Assembly (NCBI RefSeq): GCF_049587675.1
Contig: NZ_JBAVEJ010000088.1
Location: 1-37,675 of the forward strand
Direction of reading: 5' to 3'
DNA from: Sulfuricaulis sp049587675
Lineage (GTDB): Bacteria > Pseudomonadota > Gammaproteobacteria > Acidiferrobacterales > Sulfurifustaceae
DNA length: 37,675 bases
The notes beneath the pieces are model-generated. The model was not told where the DNA came from. It saw only the letters and a program-made list of their open reading frames with translations, and did no database searches. How positions within the stretch are numbered: position 1 is the stretch's first letter; each line of letters begins with the position of its first letter. Positions 1 to 8,050 of the stretch are shown here, in pieces. The position numbers and the translations under genes were made by a program.

Positions 1-5
1 CGCGA

Positions 6-39
6 CTGGCCCACGAGACAGGAAGTCTCGTTGGGCCAG
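6..39. repeat. Inverted repeat (hairpin) at window edge
   Basis: The left arm at 6-19 (CTGGCCCACGAGAC) and right arm at 25-39 (GTCTCGTTGGGCCAG) pair almost perfectly around a five-base loop, with one bulged base. It lies about 160 bases downstream of the tpx stop on the minus strand. No T-run is visible before the window ends, so I do not call it a terminator. Confidence 0.6.
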
Positions 40-101
40 CGCCGGGACCCAAAGCCGCGGAGGCGAGGATCAGGGCGCCATCCGGGGCGTGCTTTCTTTG
101 G

Positions 102-131
102 TTTCTTTCTTTGCACGAGCAAAGAAAGAAA
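102..131. repeat. Perfect 13-bp inverted repeat in non-coding spacer
   Basis: TTTCTTTCTTTGC (102-114), the loop ACGA, then GCAAAGAAAGAAA (119-131) form a perfect stem. A further CTTTCTTTGG copy lies just to the left at about 92-101. I recall this kind of sequence as a common intergenic repeat in gammaproteobacteria. The open frame that crosses it from a TTG at 31 is low-complexity and then runs antisense through tpx, so I do not treat it as a gene. Confidence 0.65.
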
Positions 132-201
132 TCCGCCCGCGGTGCGGGGAACCGCAATTAGCTTTTTCATCATCGCCGAAGGCGATTCGACCAAACTATC
201 C

Positions 202-702
202 TCACTTAAGCGCTGCAAGCGCTTTATCGTAATTCGGTTCCTGTTTGATCTCAGGCACCAGCTCGGTGTGCACGACCTTGTTGTTCTCGTCGATCACGAC
301 GATGGCACGCGCGGTGATGCCGGCGAGCGGGCCGTCGGAGATGAGCACGCCGTAATCCTTGGCGAAGTTGCGGCTGCGCATCATCGAGAGTGTCTTCACG
401 CTGTTGGTGTTCTCGGCACTGCAGAAGCGTTTCTGCGCGAACGGCAGGTCGGCGGAGACGATCAGCATCACCGTGTTTGGGTGCTTGGCGGCCTGCTCGT
501 CGAATTTCTTCGTCGAAAGCGCGCAGGTCGGCGTGTCGAGGCTCGGCACAATGTTCAATAATTTCTTCTTGCCCTTGAAATCCGCGAGCGACAGGTCCTT
601 AAGATCGGCGTCCTGCAGCTTGAAGTCGGGCGCGGGGGCACCGACCTTGGGCAGGTCGCCGTTGGTGTTGATGGGGTTACCACCGAGTGTGATCTTGGCC
701 AT
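202..702 (-). CDS. tpx: Thiol peroxidase (atypical 2-Cys peroxiredoxin)
   Basis: The 166-aa product matches the usual Tpx length. It reduces hydrogen and alkyl peroxides with thioredoxin as electron donor. The Tpx signature PSLDTPTCALSTKKF places the peroxidatic Cys at residue 60, and the resolving Cys is at 94 in KRFCSAEN, as expected for this family. There is no signal peptide in the sequence, although some family members are periplasmic. The start is supported by GAGGAG eight bases upstream of the ATG. The gene begins 18 bases after the gcvPA stop, so it is probably the distal gene of the riboswitch-controlled glycine cleavage transcript. That position is where gcvPB would usually be expected. 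Confidence 0.96.
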   Translation of the reverse strand: MAKITLGGNPINTNGDLPKVGAPAPDFKLQDADLKDLSLADFKGKKKLLNIVPSLDTPTCALSTKKFDEQAAKHPNTVMLIVSADLPFAQKRFCSAENTNSVKTLSMMRSRNFAKDYGVLISDGPLAGITARAIVVIDENNKVVHTELVPEIKQEPNYDKALAALK

Positions 703-720
703 GGTCGTGTCTCCTCAGAA

Positions 721-2121
721 TTAGACGTTGGGGTTTGTTTTGACAGCGCACGGCGGGTCCAGCCGGCGCCTGCTCACGATGCGTTCCAGATGGAACGCAT
801 ATTGCTCGATGTCTTCCGGCGTGCGGGTTTCCGTGGCGCACACCAGTAGCGACTGCCCGAGATGCGGATAATGGTCGGTCAAATCGTAGCCGCCGAGTAT
901 CCCCTGGGCCTCGAGCGCACGCAGCGTCTCCGGAACCGGCACATCCAGCCGCAGCACCGCTTCGTGGAATACCGGGCGGTCGAATACGCGTGTCACGCCG
1001 TCGATCGCCGTGAGTTTCTCAATGAGCGCGAGGGTGTTGGCATGGCAAGACCGAGCCACGCGTTCCAATCCCTCCGGCCCCAGCAGCGCCATATAAATCG
1101 TGGAAGCTGTCACCACCAAGCCCTGGTTGGTGCAGATATTCGAAGTCGCCTTGGAACGACGGATATGCTGTTCGCGCGCCTGCAGTGTCAGCGTAAACCC
1201 CGGCTTGCCGTCCTTATCGACCGTACGCCCGATAATGCGGCCGGGCATCTGCCGCACCAGCACTTCCTTGCAGCACATGAAACCGTAGTAAGGTCCGCCG
1301 GAAGACAGCGGCGCGCCCAGCGGTTGGCCTTCGCCCACCGCGATGTCCGCACCCTTCGCGCCCCATTCGCCGGGCGGCGTGAGCAGCGCCAGCGCCGTGG
1401 GATTCACCAGCCCGATGGCGAGCATATTGTGCGCGTGCGCCCAATCGGTCAGCGCGTCCACATCTTCCAGCACGCCGAAGAAATTGGGCTGCGGGATCAC
1501 CAGCGCGGCGAACTCGCCGCCTTCGTATTGCTTGAGCGAATCCGGAATGATGTTGCCGCATTCCATGCACAGCGGAATTTCCACGAGCTCGATGTTCTGG
1601 TTCGTGACGATGGCGCGCACCACGCGCCGGTAAATCGGATGCACCGTGCTCGGCATCAGAATCTTGCGTGCCTTCTTATGGGCACGGACAGCCATCAGCA
1701 CTGCTTCCGCCAGCGCCGAGGCGCCGTCGTAGAGCGAAGCGTTCGAGATGTCCATGCCGGTCAGCGAGGCCATCATGGTCTGGTATTCGTACAGCAGCTG
1801 CAGCGTGCCCTGGCTCGCTTCGGCCTGATACGGCGTGTAGGCGGAGTAGAACTCACCGCGCGAGACGATCTCCCACACCGCCGCCGGAATATGGTGCTCA
1901 TACACACCGGCGCCGATGAAATTGGCATACGCGCCATCCTGGTTGGCGCGCGCCTGCATCAGGCGCGTGACTTCCATCTCGCTCAGGCCTACCGGAACCT
2001 GCGTCAGCTTGCCGGCGCGGAGCTTTTCCGGAATTTCATCAAACAAATCGTCAATCGACTTGACGCCGATGCTTTTCAGCATCACTTTGATATCGGCGTC
2101 GGTATGCGGAATAAACGGCAT
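721..2121 (-). CDS. gcvPA: Glycine dehydrogenase (decarboxylating) subunit 1, P-protein alpha
   Basis: The 466-aa product has the length of the N-terminal half of the P-protein in organisms with a split enzyme. The start is MPFIPHTDADIKVML, preceded by AGGA at a reasonable distance. Visible family segments include YTPYQAEASQGTLQLLYEYQ, MDISNASLYDGASALAEA and LSSGGPYYGFM. With subunit 2 (GcvPB, which carries the PLP lysine) it decarboxylates glycine and passes aminomethyl to lipoyl-GcvH. It follows gcvH after a roughly 90-base spacer that contains an inverted repeat. GcvPB is not in this window. Confidence 0.96.
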   Translation of the reverse strand: MPFIPHTDADIKVMLKSIGVKSIDDLFDEIPEKLRAGKLTQVPVGLSEMEVTRLMQARANQDGAYANFIGAGVYEHHIPAAVWEIVSRGEFYSAYTPYQAEASQGTLQLLYEYQTMMASLTGMDISNASLYDGASALAEAVLMAVRAHKKARKILMPSTVHPIYRRVVRAIVTNQNIELVEIPLCMECGNIIPDSLKQYEGGEFAALVIPQPNFFGVLEDVDALTDWAHAHNMLAIGLVNPTALALLTPPGEWGAKGADIAVGEGQPLGAPLSSGGPYYGFMCCKEVLVRQMPGRIIGRTVDKDGKPGFTLTLQAREQHIRRSKATSNICTNQGLVVTASTIYMALLGPEGLERVARSCHANTLALIEKLTAIDGVTRVFDRPVFHEAVLRLDVPVPETLRALEAQGILGGYDLTDHYPHLGQSLLVCATETRTPEDIEQYAFHLERIVSRRRLDPPCAVKTNPNV

Positions 2122-2141
2122 GTGTTAATCCTATGAGTTTT

Positions 2142-2211
2142 AACCGCCAAGGCGCCAAGGACGCCAAGAAAAACTGAAGTTAACTGATATCATCTTGGCC
2201 TCTTGGCGGTT
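2142..2211. repeat. Intergenic inverted repeat, CGCCAAGG type
   Basis: The left end is AACCGCCAAG followed by CGCCAAGGACGCCAAG. The right end is CTTGGCCTCTTGGCGGTT, so the outer ten bases pair perfectly. It fills the space between gcvH and gcvPA. It resembles the CGCAAAGACGCAAAG element at 28808-28947 in design (repeated short CGC-AAG words in both arms), but the word itself differs. Confidence 0.65.
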
Positions 2212-2214
2212 CAA

Positions 2215-2610
2215 TCAGTGTTTCTCAGACGCAACCAGCGCTTCGTAGGCCTTGGCATCGAGCAGACCGTCGAGCTCGGCCTTGTTCGCGGGCTTGAGAC
2301 GGAACATCCAGCCGGCGCCGTAACAGTCCTTGTTCACGGTCTCGGGGGAATCGGCGAGCGTGGCATTAGCCTCGACGATCTCGCCGCTGACCGGCGCGTA
2401 CACGTCGGAAGCCGCCTTCACGGATTCGACCACACCGCATTCCTTGCCGCTTGTAACTTTGGTCCCGGCCTGCGGCAGTTCGACGAACACCATGTCGCCC
2501 ATGAGATCCTGGGCGTGGTGCGTGATGCCGACGATGACGCTGCCGTCAGCGTTCAGCTTCACCCATTCGTGCGATTTCGTGTACTTAAGATCTTTCGGAA
2601 TATTGCTCAT
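2215..2610 (-). CDS. gcvH: Glycine cleavage system H protein
   Basis: This is the lipoyl carrier that shuttles the aminomethyl group between the P, T and L proteins. I chose the internal ATG at 2610 (MSNIPKDLKYTKSHEW) because GAGGGG lies four bases upstream and the 131-aa length fits the family. The longer frame adds only eight unconvincing residues. The lipoylation site is Lys65 in ESVKAASDVYAPVSG. The gene lies 14 bases after the gcvT stop, so the two are clearly co-transcribed. Confidence 0.97.
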   Translation of the reverse strand: MSNIPKDLKYTKSHEWVKLNADGSVIVGITHHAQDLMGDMVFVELPQAGTKVTSGKECGVVESVKAASDVYAPVSGEIVEANATLADSPETVNKDCYGAGWMFRLKPANKAELDGLLDAKAYEALVASEKH

Positions 2611-2624
2611 GATTCCCCTCGCTT

Positions 2625-3770
2625 TTAAAGACAACTCTTGCCATTGCGGACAAATGGATATTTGACGACGCGCACCGTCGCGGGCTTGCCGCGCAGGTCG
2701 ACCGTGACACGATCGCCGATTTTCACCGCGGCCGGTACGCGCGCCAGCGCAATGGCCTGATTGAGCGTGGGCGAAAAACTGCCGCTCGTGATTTCGCCTT
2801 CGCCGGCACCATTGCAGATCACCTTTTGATGGTTGCGCAGCACGCCCTTGCCTTCGAGGATCAGCCCGACGAGCTGGCGCGGAACGCCCTGGGCCTTCTG
2901 TTTATCCAGCACCTCGCGCCCGATGAATTTCCGGTCGGACGGTTCGAGCGCCACGGTCCAGGCCAGCCCCGATTCCAGTGGCGTGGTGGTTTCGTCCATG
3001 TCCGAGCCGTAGAGATTCATACCGGCCTCCAGACGCAGGGTGTCGCGCGCGCCCAGCCCGATGGGGGCCACGCCCGCCTCGTTCAGCATCTGCCAGGTGA
3101 ACGGCGCGGCCTTGGCGGGAAGAATAATCTCGAAACCATCTTCGCCGGTATAACCGGTGGTGGCGATGAACAGCTCACCCACGGTCGCGGCATGAAACGG
3201 TTTGAGGGCACCGGCCGGTGCACGCAGCGCCTCACCCAGCGCCTGATAGACCTTCTCTTTCGCAATCGGTCCCTGCACCGCGATCATCGCCAGATCGTGG
3301 CGCGGTATTACCTCGAGCCCGCTGACGTGCAGGGACGCACTAATGTCGCGAGAGGCAGGATGCCGGGAGCGACCGAATTCCTTGGCCGCCGCGTTCACCC
3401 ACGCCATGTCCTTGTCGCGCGTGGCGGCGTTCATCACCACGCGGAACCACTGATCATCCATGTAATAGACGATAAGATCGTCGATGACACCGCCCTTGGC
3501 GGTGAGCATGCAGCTGTACAGCGCCTTGCCCTTCGTCTTGAGCTTGTCGACGTTATTGGCCAGCAGCAGGCGGAAGAAATCGCGGACCTTGGCGCCCTTC
3601 ACGTCGACCACGTTCATGTGCGAGACATCGAACATCCCGCAGTCGTTCCGCACCTTGTGGTGCTCCTCGATCTGGGAGCCGTAGTGCAGCGGCATATCCC
3701 AGCCGCCGAAGTCCACGATCTTGGCGCCCATCTTGAGATGGTTGTCGTATAACGGTGTGCGGTTACCCAT
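2625..3770 (-). CDS. gcvT: Glycine cleavage system T protein (aminomethyltransferase)
   Basis: This tetrahydrofolate-dependent aminomethyltransferase is 381 aa, close to family length. The start is the ATG at 3770 (MGNRTPLYDNHLKMGAK) with AGGAAAGG upstream. A longer frame to 3842 would run back through the riboswitch terminator and is rejected. Family segments include DFGGWDMPLHYGSQIEEH, MFDVSHMNVVDV, TGYTGEDGFEI and LGARDTLRLEAGMNLYG. It is the first gene of the gcvT-gcvH-gcvPA-tpx cluster and the direct target of the glycine riboswitch. Confidence 0.97.
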   Translation of the reverse strand: MGNRTPLYDNHLKMGAKIVDFGGWDMPLHYGSQIEEHHKVRNDCGMFDVSHMNVVDVKGAKVRDFFRLLLANNVDKLKTKGKALYSCMLTAKGGVIDDLIVYYMDDQWFRVVMNAATRDKDMAWVNAAAKEFGRSRHPASRDISASLHVSGLEVIPRHDLAMIAVQGPIAKEKVYQALGEALRAPAGALKPFHAATVGELFIATTGYTGEDGFEIILPAKAAPFTWQMLNEAGVAPIGLGARDTLRLEAGMNLYGSDMDETTTPLESGLAWTVALEPSDRKFIGREVLDKQKAQGVPRQLVGLILEGKGVLRNHQKVICNGAGEGEITSGSFSPTLNQAIALARVPAAVKIGDRVTVDLRGKPATVRVVKYPFVRNGKSCL

Positions 3771-3808
3771 GTGAAACCTTTCCTGTCGGACAAGCCGGCA
3801 TTGGTCGC

Positions 3809-3847
3809 AAAAAACAAAAAGGGCGATGGCTTCAAAGACCATCGCCC
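3809..3847 (-). terminator. Intrinsic terminator of the glycine riboswitch expression platform
   Basis: On the minus strand GGGCGATGG, a nine-base loop and CCATCGCCC form a perfect 9-bp stem (3821-3847). The run TTTTTGTTTTTT follows. The 5' strand of this stem overlaps the 3' strand of the aptamer 2 P1 helix. Glycine binding should therefore prevent terminator formation and switch gcvT on. The geometry is visible; the ON logic is inferred from the overlap and from known glycine switches. Confidence 0.88.
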
Positions 3848-4040
3848 CTCTGTCCGGTAACCTGAGAGCTTGAGCCCCTTCGGTGGGTGAGCCGTGCGGC
3901 CCGCCTCTCTCCAGAGACGACCCAAGGCTGCATCAACAGCCATGGTGAATCCTGCGGTCCTTTTGCCTGAGCGATTCCGGGCGGGTTGCGCCTTCGGCGC
4001 CACGCGCATCATCCGCGTGGTCTCTCCCGCAGGAGAGCGT
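3846..4040 (-). promoter_or_regulatory. Tandem glycine riboswitch
   Basis: Two similar aptamers lie between the promoter and gcvT. Aptamer 1 (about 3951-4040) starts at CTCTCCTGCGGGAGAGACC and ends with GCTCAGGCAAAAGGACCGCA; CCTGCGG and CCGCAGG form its P1. Aptamer 2 (about 3846-3922) starts at CTCTGGAGAGAGGCGGGCC and ends with GCTCTCAGGTTACCGGACAG. The CTCAGG-GGAC signature and the GAGAGA opening are the family hallmarks. A short linker joins the two, as in cooperative tandem glycine switches. Confidence 0.93.
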
Positions 4041-4052
4041 GTCGAGGGCGGG

Positions 4053-4081
4053 ACTATAGCGCAGCCCCCTGCGGGCGCCAA
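4053..4081 (-). promoter_or_regulatory. Sigma70 promoter of the riboswitch-gcv transcript
   Basis: On the minus strand TTGGCG (4076-4081), a 17-base spacer and TATAGT (4053-4058) make a good promoter. Its start site would lie at about 4046, just ahead of aptamer 1. Confidence 0.75.
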
Positions 4082-4150
4082 GCCGCGCAAAATTCTACGG
4101 GAATTCGAAGCCCTGTCGCGCCTCGTTTCCGCGCGGGCCGTAAAAGGTCT

Positions 4151-5074
4151 TCACCGTGAAGCCGATCGGGACGGACGGGTGGCTGGTGCAGCGCCGCACA
4201 GTTCGCGATAGGGAATGGAATGTTCGGTGCTGTAACTCACCACCCATCTCGAATTGCCGGGCAACCCGAGCGAACCCCACAAGCGGTAGGTAATGTCCAC
4301 GGGGCGTGCGGGAACCGTCGATGCATTCTGGATATCGCAGGGAATATGCACCCGGATTCTGGTGCCGCCGGAATTACCCTCGATCAGAACCTCGTCGGAG
4401 GTTCCGCGATAAGGCGCCGCTACCGAGGCCGTGATCTTTCCAGCGGCGGCCGATGTTTTGCTGTAACCGAGCAACGCTTCCACCGTGTTGACCCCCACGC
4501 CGCCGAGCAGGTGATAACTCTGGACCATCAGCGGTTTGCCGGACGGCGCGGCCGGACCGAACAGTTTACTGATATCGGCCGGGGTAACTTCCCTGCGGTT
4601 ATTGTCCGCGCGGCAATCCGGGTGATATCGCGCGGGATAAGCGCCATTCCGCCCCGAATCGAAAAACTTCGCGATGAACCGGGGATACGATGTGCTCTTG
4701 CTCGTGTCCCAGTTCATCTGATGATCGATCCTGAACTGCTGTCCGGGCGACAATTGGGCAATGACGATCGGTGGTTGCACCGGCTTGCCTTGCGTGTCCG
4801 TATCGGCATCCCTCTGCGCAAGCACCATTTGCAAACGATGCGACGGACTGGTGGCAATCCACGTGGCGGTACCGAGGTTTTTCACGACGCCGGTAATGCG
4901 CACGCGCCCGGTAGTGGGTCCGGTTTTCGAAATCAGCGCCAACTCGATATTCGCGGCCGGGTCGGCGCAGGTGATGGAGGCCGGTGCCGACGAACCGTCA
5001 GCCGCTTCAGCGCCCAGGCTTAAAGCGACCAGCATCGCGGTACAGCATCCCATAGCGGTCAACAGGTATTTCAT
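4151..5074 (-). CDS. Secreted protein of unknown function
   Basis: The 307-aa product starts at MKYLLTAMGCCTAMLVALSL and has a clear Sec signal peptide ending near AEA (about residue 23). The frame stays open far upstream only because it runs antisense-free through fbpB in another frame; the signal peptide fixes the start. The mature part reads like two beta-rich domains. The first (about 25-150) contains GRVRITGVVKNLGTATW, reminiscent of CARDB/Ig-like folds. The second (about 190-290) ends with a WVVSYSTEHSIPYRELC segment. I see no lipobox or catalytic motif. It follows fbpB by 110 bases on the same strand and could be the last gene of the iron locus. No convincing Shine-Dalgarno is present. 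I do not recognise the family. Confidence 0.8.
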   Translation of the reverse strand: MKYLLTAMGCCTAMLVALSLGAEAADGSSAPASITCADPAANIELALISKTGPTTGRVRITGVVKNLGTATWIATSPSHRLQMVLAQRDADTDTQGKPVQPPIVIAQLSPGQQFRIDHQMNWDTSKSTSYPRFIAKFFDSGRNGAYPARYHPDCRADNNRREVTPADISKLFGPAAPSGKPLMVQSYHLLGGVGVNTVEALLGYSKTSAAAGKITASVAAPYRGTSDEVLIEGNSGGTRIRVHIPCDIQNASTVPARPVDITYRLWGSLGLPGNSRWVVSYSTEHSIPYRELCGAAPATRPSRSASR

Positions 5075-5184
5075 GTTTTTTTGAGGTGGTCGGCGGTAAC
5101 TGTTCCCGCCCCGACCCCGAATTGCGAGAGATATTACACTGCTTGAGTCCGGTGCGGGAAATACCAACGCGCCCGGCAACCGGG

Positions 5185-6858
5185 TCAAATCCGGGACGTG
5201 GAGCGTCGCACCAGCATGACGACCGGGATCAGTCCCGCCAGCACCAGCGTCACCGCCGGCAGCGCGGCACGTTCCCACTGGCCCTCGGAGGTCATCTCGA
5301 AGACGCGCGTGGCCAGCGTGTCCCAGCCGAAGGGCCGCAGCAACAGGGTCGCCGGCATTTCCTTCATCACCTCGACGAACACGAGCAGTCCCGCCGACAG
5401 CAATCCGCTGCGCAGCAAAGGGACCGAGACGCGCCAGAGTATCTCGCGGTTGCTGGCGCCGAGACTGCGCGCCGCCTGCCACAGCGAGGGCTTGATGCGT
5501 TCGAAGCTGCTGTCGATCGGACCATAGGCCACCGCCATGAAACGCACACCGTAGGCGAGCAACAAGGCCACCAGGGTTCCCGTCAGTAACGGCCCCGCCG
5601 CGATCCCCAGGCCGGACTGAAGCGCTTGGGCCAGGTGCTGATCGAGCCAGACAAACGACAGCATGATACCCACCGCCAGCACCGAACCGGGGAGCGCATA
5701 CCCCAGCGTCGCGAAACGCACCGCGCCCGCCACCCACCGGTCGGGCTTTAGACGATAGGTGTACGCGAGCAGCAAGGCACAGATGGTGGTCGCCACCGCG
5801 GCGGTAACGCCGAGGAAAACGGTATTGAAAAAGAACCGCAGGTAACGCGCGTCCAGATCCATGCGCGCGGTGCTCCACACCCAGCGCAGCAATTGCCCCA
5901 GCGGAATGACGAATGCCAACAGCAAAACGATGCCGCAGGCGGTGGTGGCAAGCCATGCGCGGGAACCGGCTAGCCGGTAGCGTTCCACGCGCTCCTGCCG
6001 TAACGCGACGTGATAGCGCGCGCGGCCGCGCAACTGCTGTTCGCCGATGAGCGCCAGTGCCACGAACAACAGCAGCAACGATGCCAGCTGCGCCGCGGCG
6101 GGCAGCGAGAACAAACCCTGCCAGGCCTTGTAGATCGCCGTGGTGAAAGTATCGTAGTTGAACACCGTGACCGCGCCGAAATCCGCCAGCGCTTCCATCA
6201 GCGCCAGCGCCACGCCGGCGGCGAGTGCCGGCCGAGCCATGGGCAGAGCCACGCGTCCAAACGCGGCCCAGGGCGTCAGACCGTATACACGCCCGGTCTC
6301 GAGCATGCGCCGTCCCTGGGCGAGAAACGCGGCACGGGCGAGCATGTACACGTAGGGATAAAACGCGAGCACCATGACGCCGATGACCCCGCCGGCGGAG
6401 CGGATCGGCGGAAACCAGGCGCTGCTTCCAAACATGCTGCGCATCATTCCCTGCACCGGACCGCTGAAGTCGAGCAGCGCCACGGACACGAAGGCGAGCA
6501 CGTAGGCGGGGACGGCGAGCGGCAGCATCAGCGCCCAGTCGAAAATCCGCCGGCCGGGAAACTCGCACATCGCTACCAGCCAGGCCAGTCCGGCGCCCAG
6601 CACAAAAACACCCAAGCCGACACCGAACATCAGCACCGCGGTATGGCGCAACAGCTCACCGAGGACGGTATGGGCCAGATGCCGCCAGACATCACCGGCG
6701 GGCGTGAGCCACGCGAGCGTCACGATCAGGATCGGCGCCGCCACCACGCCGGCGATAATGAAGCTCGCCAGGCGCCACAGACGGACGTTGACGTTGAGCC
6801 AGGTGGAAATGCCGCTTTCCGGCGGTGCTTGGCGGAGATTTTCTGCGGTGGCGCTCAT
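5185..6858 (-). CDS. fbpB: Ferric iron ABC transporter permease
   Basis: The 557-aa inner-membrane protein has about twelve hydrophobic segments in two binding-protein-dependent permease halves. Both halves carry an EAA-type cytoplasmic loop: ETGRVYGLTPWAAFGRVALP at about residues 185-205, and ARSLGASNREILWRVSVP in the second half. Fused double permeases of this size are typical of FbpB/SfuB/FutB iron transporters. It is downstream of the ferric-binding protein gene, separated by a 137-base spacer holding a repeat. The ATP-binding subunit FbpC is not found in the window. Confidence 0.93.
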   Translation of the reverse strand: MSATAENLRQAPPESGISTWLNVNVRLWRLASFIIAGVVAAPILIVTLAWLTPAGDVWRHLAHTVLGELLRHTAVLMFGVGLGVFVLGAGLAWLVAMCEFPGRRIFDWALMLPLAVPAYVLAFVSVALLDFSGPVQGMMRSMFGSSAWFPPIRSAGGVIGVMVLAFYPYVYMLARAAFLAQGRRMLETGRVYGLTPWAAFGRVALPMARPALAAGVALALMEALADFGAVTVFNYDTFTTAIYKAWQGLFSLPAAAQLASLLLLFVALALIGEQQLRGRARYHVALRQERVERYRLAGSRAWLATTACGIVLLLAFVIPLGQLLRWVWSTARMDLDARYLRFFFNTVFLGVTAAVATTICALLLAYTYRLKPDRWVAGAVRFATLGYALPGSVLAVGIMLSFVWLDQHLAQALQSGLGIAAGPLLTGTLVALLLAYGVRFMAVAYGPIDSSFERIKPSLWQAARSLGASNREILWRVSVPLLRSGLLSAGLLVFVEVMKEMPATLLLRPFGWDTLATRVFEMTSEGQWERAALPAVTLVLAGLIPVVMLVRRSTSRI

Positions 6859-6882
6859 GTCGGTTCGGGCCTTTTATTGATT

Positions 6883-6964
6883 ATGGCAGGAAGAACGAGC
6901 GCAGCGAGTAGGGCTTCTCGTCATAGGGCAAGACGAACGGAGCGAAGCGGAGTAGGGCTTCATT
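6883..6964. repeat. Dispersed repeat, copy 1 (two tandem ~40-bp units)
   Basis: Two imperfect units each contain AACGAGCGCAGCGAG-like sequence followed by AGTAGGGCTTC. The copy lies between fbpA and fbpB. A second, closely similar 80-bp copy occurs at 11550-11632, in the same orientation and again between two genes of the iron locus. Confidence 0.75.
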
Positions 6965-6995
6965 TATGTCAGCCCAAACCCGCCACGCGGAATCT

Positions 6996-7994
6996 TTATT
7001 TATACCCCGCCCGGTCCATCAGCATGACGGCCTGCGCCTGGAGTTGCCCGGCTTTCGACACATTAATAGTGTCCTGCTTGAATCTGCCCCATGCCGCGAC
7101 GCTCGCGTGCGGCTTGATCTTAGGATTGACCGGGTACTCGAGGTTTTCGTCCGCGAACAGACTCTGCGCCTTCTTTGAAGACAGCCATTCGAGGAATTTC
7201 ACTGCATCGGCACGATGCCTGGCATGCGTCGTGACCCCAGCGCCCGAAACATTGACGTGCACGCCCCGGTCCTTCTGGTTCGGCCAGAACAGCGCGATCG
7301 GCGCTTCGGGCTGCTTCTGCTTGAGCCGGCCGTAATAATAGGTATTGACGATGCCGACGTCGCATTGGCCGGCGACAATGGCTTCCATCAGCTTGGTATC
7401 GTCCGGGAATACATCCGTCGCCAGATTCGCGACCCAGGACTTCACGATCTTCTCCGTCTTGGCTTCACCCAGGCGCGCAATCATCATCGCCACCAGGGAC
7501 TGGTTGTATACCTTCTTCGAGGTACGCAGGCACAGCCGGCCTTTCCACTTTACATCGCCCAGCGCTTCGTAAGTCGAGATCTGCGAAGGCTTCACGCGTA
7601 CAGTGCTGTAAACGATCGTGCGTGCGCGCACCGATAAACCGAACCAGCGGTTATCCGGATCGCGCAAATGCGCCGGGATATTGGCCATAAGCACCTTCGA
7701 ATTCACCTTGGCAAGCACACCTTCCTTGGCCGCGAGCCACAGGTTGCCGGCGTCCACTGTGATCAGCATGTCCGCCGGCGTGTTCGCGCCTTCGGCCTTG
7801 AGCCGCTCCAGCAGTGGACCTTCCTTGTCGGTGATGAACTTGATCTGCGTGCCGGTCTCGGCGGTGTAGGCGTCGAACAGCGGCTTGATCAGCTGTTCGT
7901 TGCGCGCGGAATAAACGACGATTTCGTCCGCCGCCATGGCGGGAAACGCGAGCATTACGATCAGCAACACCATGGCCTGTTTCAGGAAACGCAT
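6996..7994 (-). CDS. fbpA: Periplasmic ferric iron-binding protein
   Basis: The 332-aa protein carries a signal peptide (MRFLKQAMVLLIVMLAFPAMA, cleaved near residue 21). The mature start IVVYSARNEQLIKPLFDAY is the standard opening of FbpA/FutA proteins. The NTYYYGRL segment near residue 225 provides the paired tyrosines that bind Fe3+ in this family. The start has a good site (AAGGAGA) six bases upstream. It delivers iron to the FbpB permease encoded next. It follows the polyferredoxin gene by 56 bases, so it could share the upstream iron-regulated transcript. Confidence 0.95.
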   Translation of the reverse strand: MRFLKQAMVLLIVMLAFPAMAADEIVVYSARNEQLIKPLFDAYTAETGTQIKFITDKEGPLLERLKAEGANTPADMLITVDAGNLWLAAKEGVLAKVNSKVLMANIPAHLRDPDNRWFGLSVRARTIVYSTVRVKPSQISTYEALGDVKWKGRLCLRTSKKVYNQSLVAMMIARLGEAKTEKIVKSWVANLATDVFPDDTKLMEAIVAGQCDVGIVNTYYYGRLKQKQPEAPIALFWPNQKDRGVHVNVSGAGVTTHARHRADAVKFLEWLSSKKAQSLFADENLEYPVNPKIKPHASVAAWGRFKQDTINVSKAGQLQAQAVMLMDRAGYK

Positions 7995-8050
7995 CTCACT
8001 CTCCTTAAAAAATAACGATCAATGAAATATCGCTGGCTGTCTTTCAGTGC

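Noticed and set aside
172..187. ATCGCC-GAA-GGCGAT hairpin as tpx terminator
   Set aside because: On the minus strand no T-run follows the stem, so it does not meet the form of an intrinsic terminator.
31..561. Plus-strand 176-aa frame starting TTG at 31
   Set aside because: It begins in a hairpin and a low-complexity repeat and then runs antisense through tpx; no family match and no ribosome site.
3771..3842. Longer N-terminus for GcvT
   Set aside because: It would translate the riboswitch terminator. The internal ATG at 3770 has a good ribosome site and matches the family start.
5075..6568. Long upstream extension of the secreted protein frame (805 aa)
   Set aside because: It is an out-of-frame reading of fbpB, which is well supported. 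The signal peptide at 5074 marks the real start.
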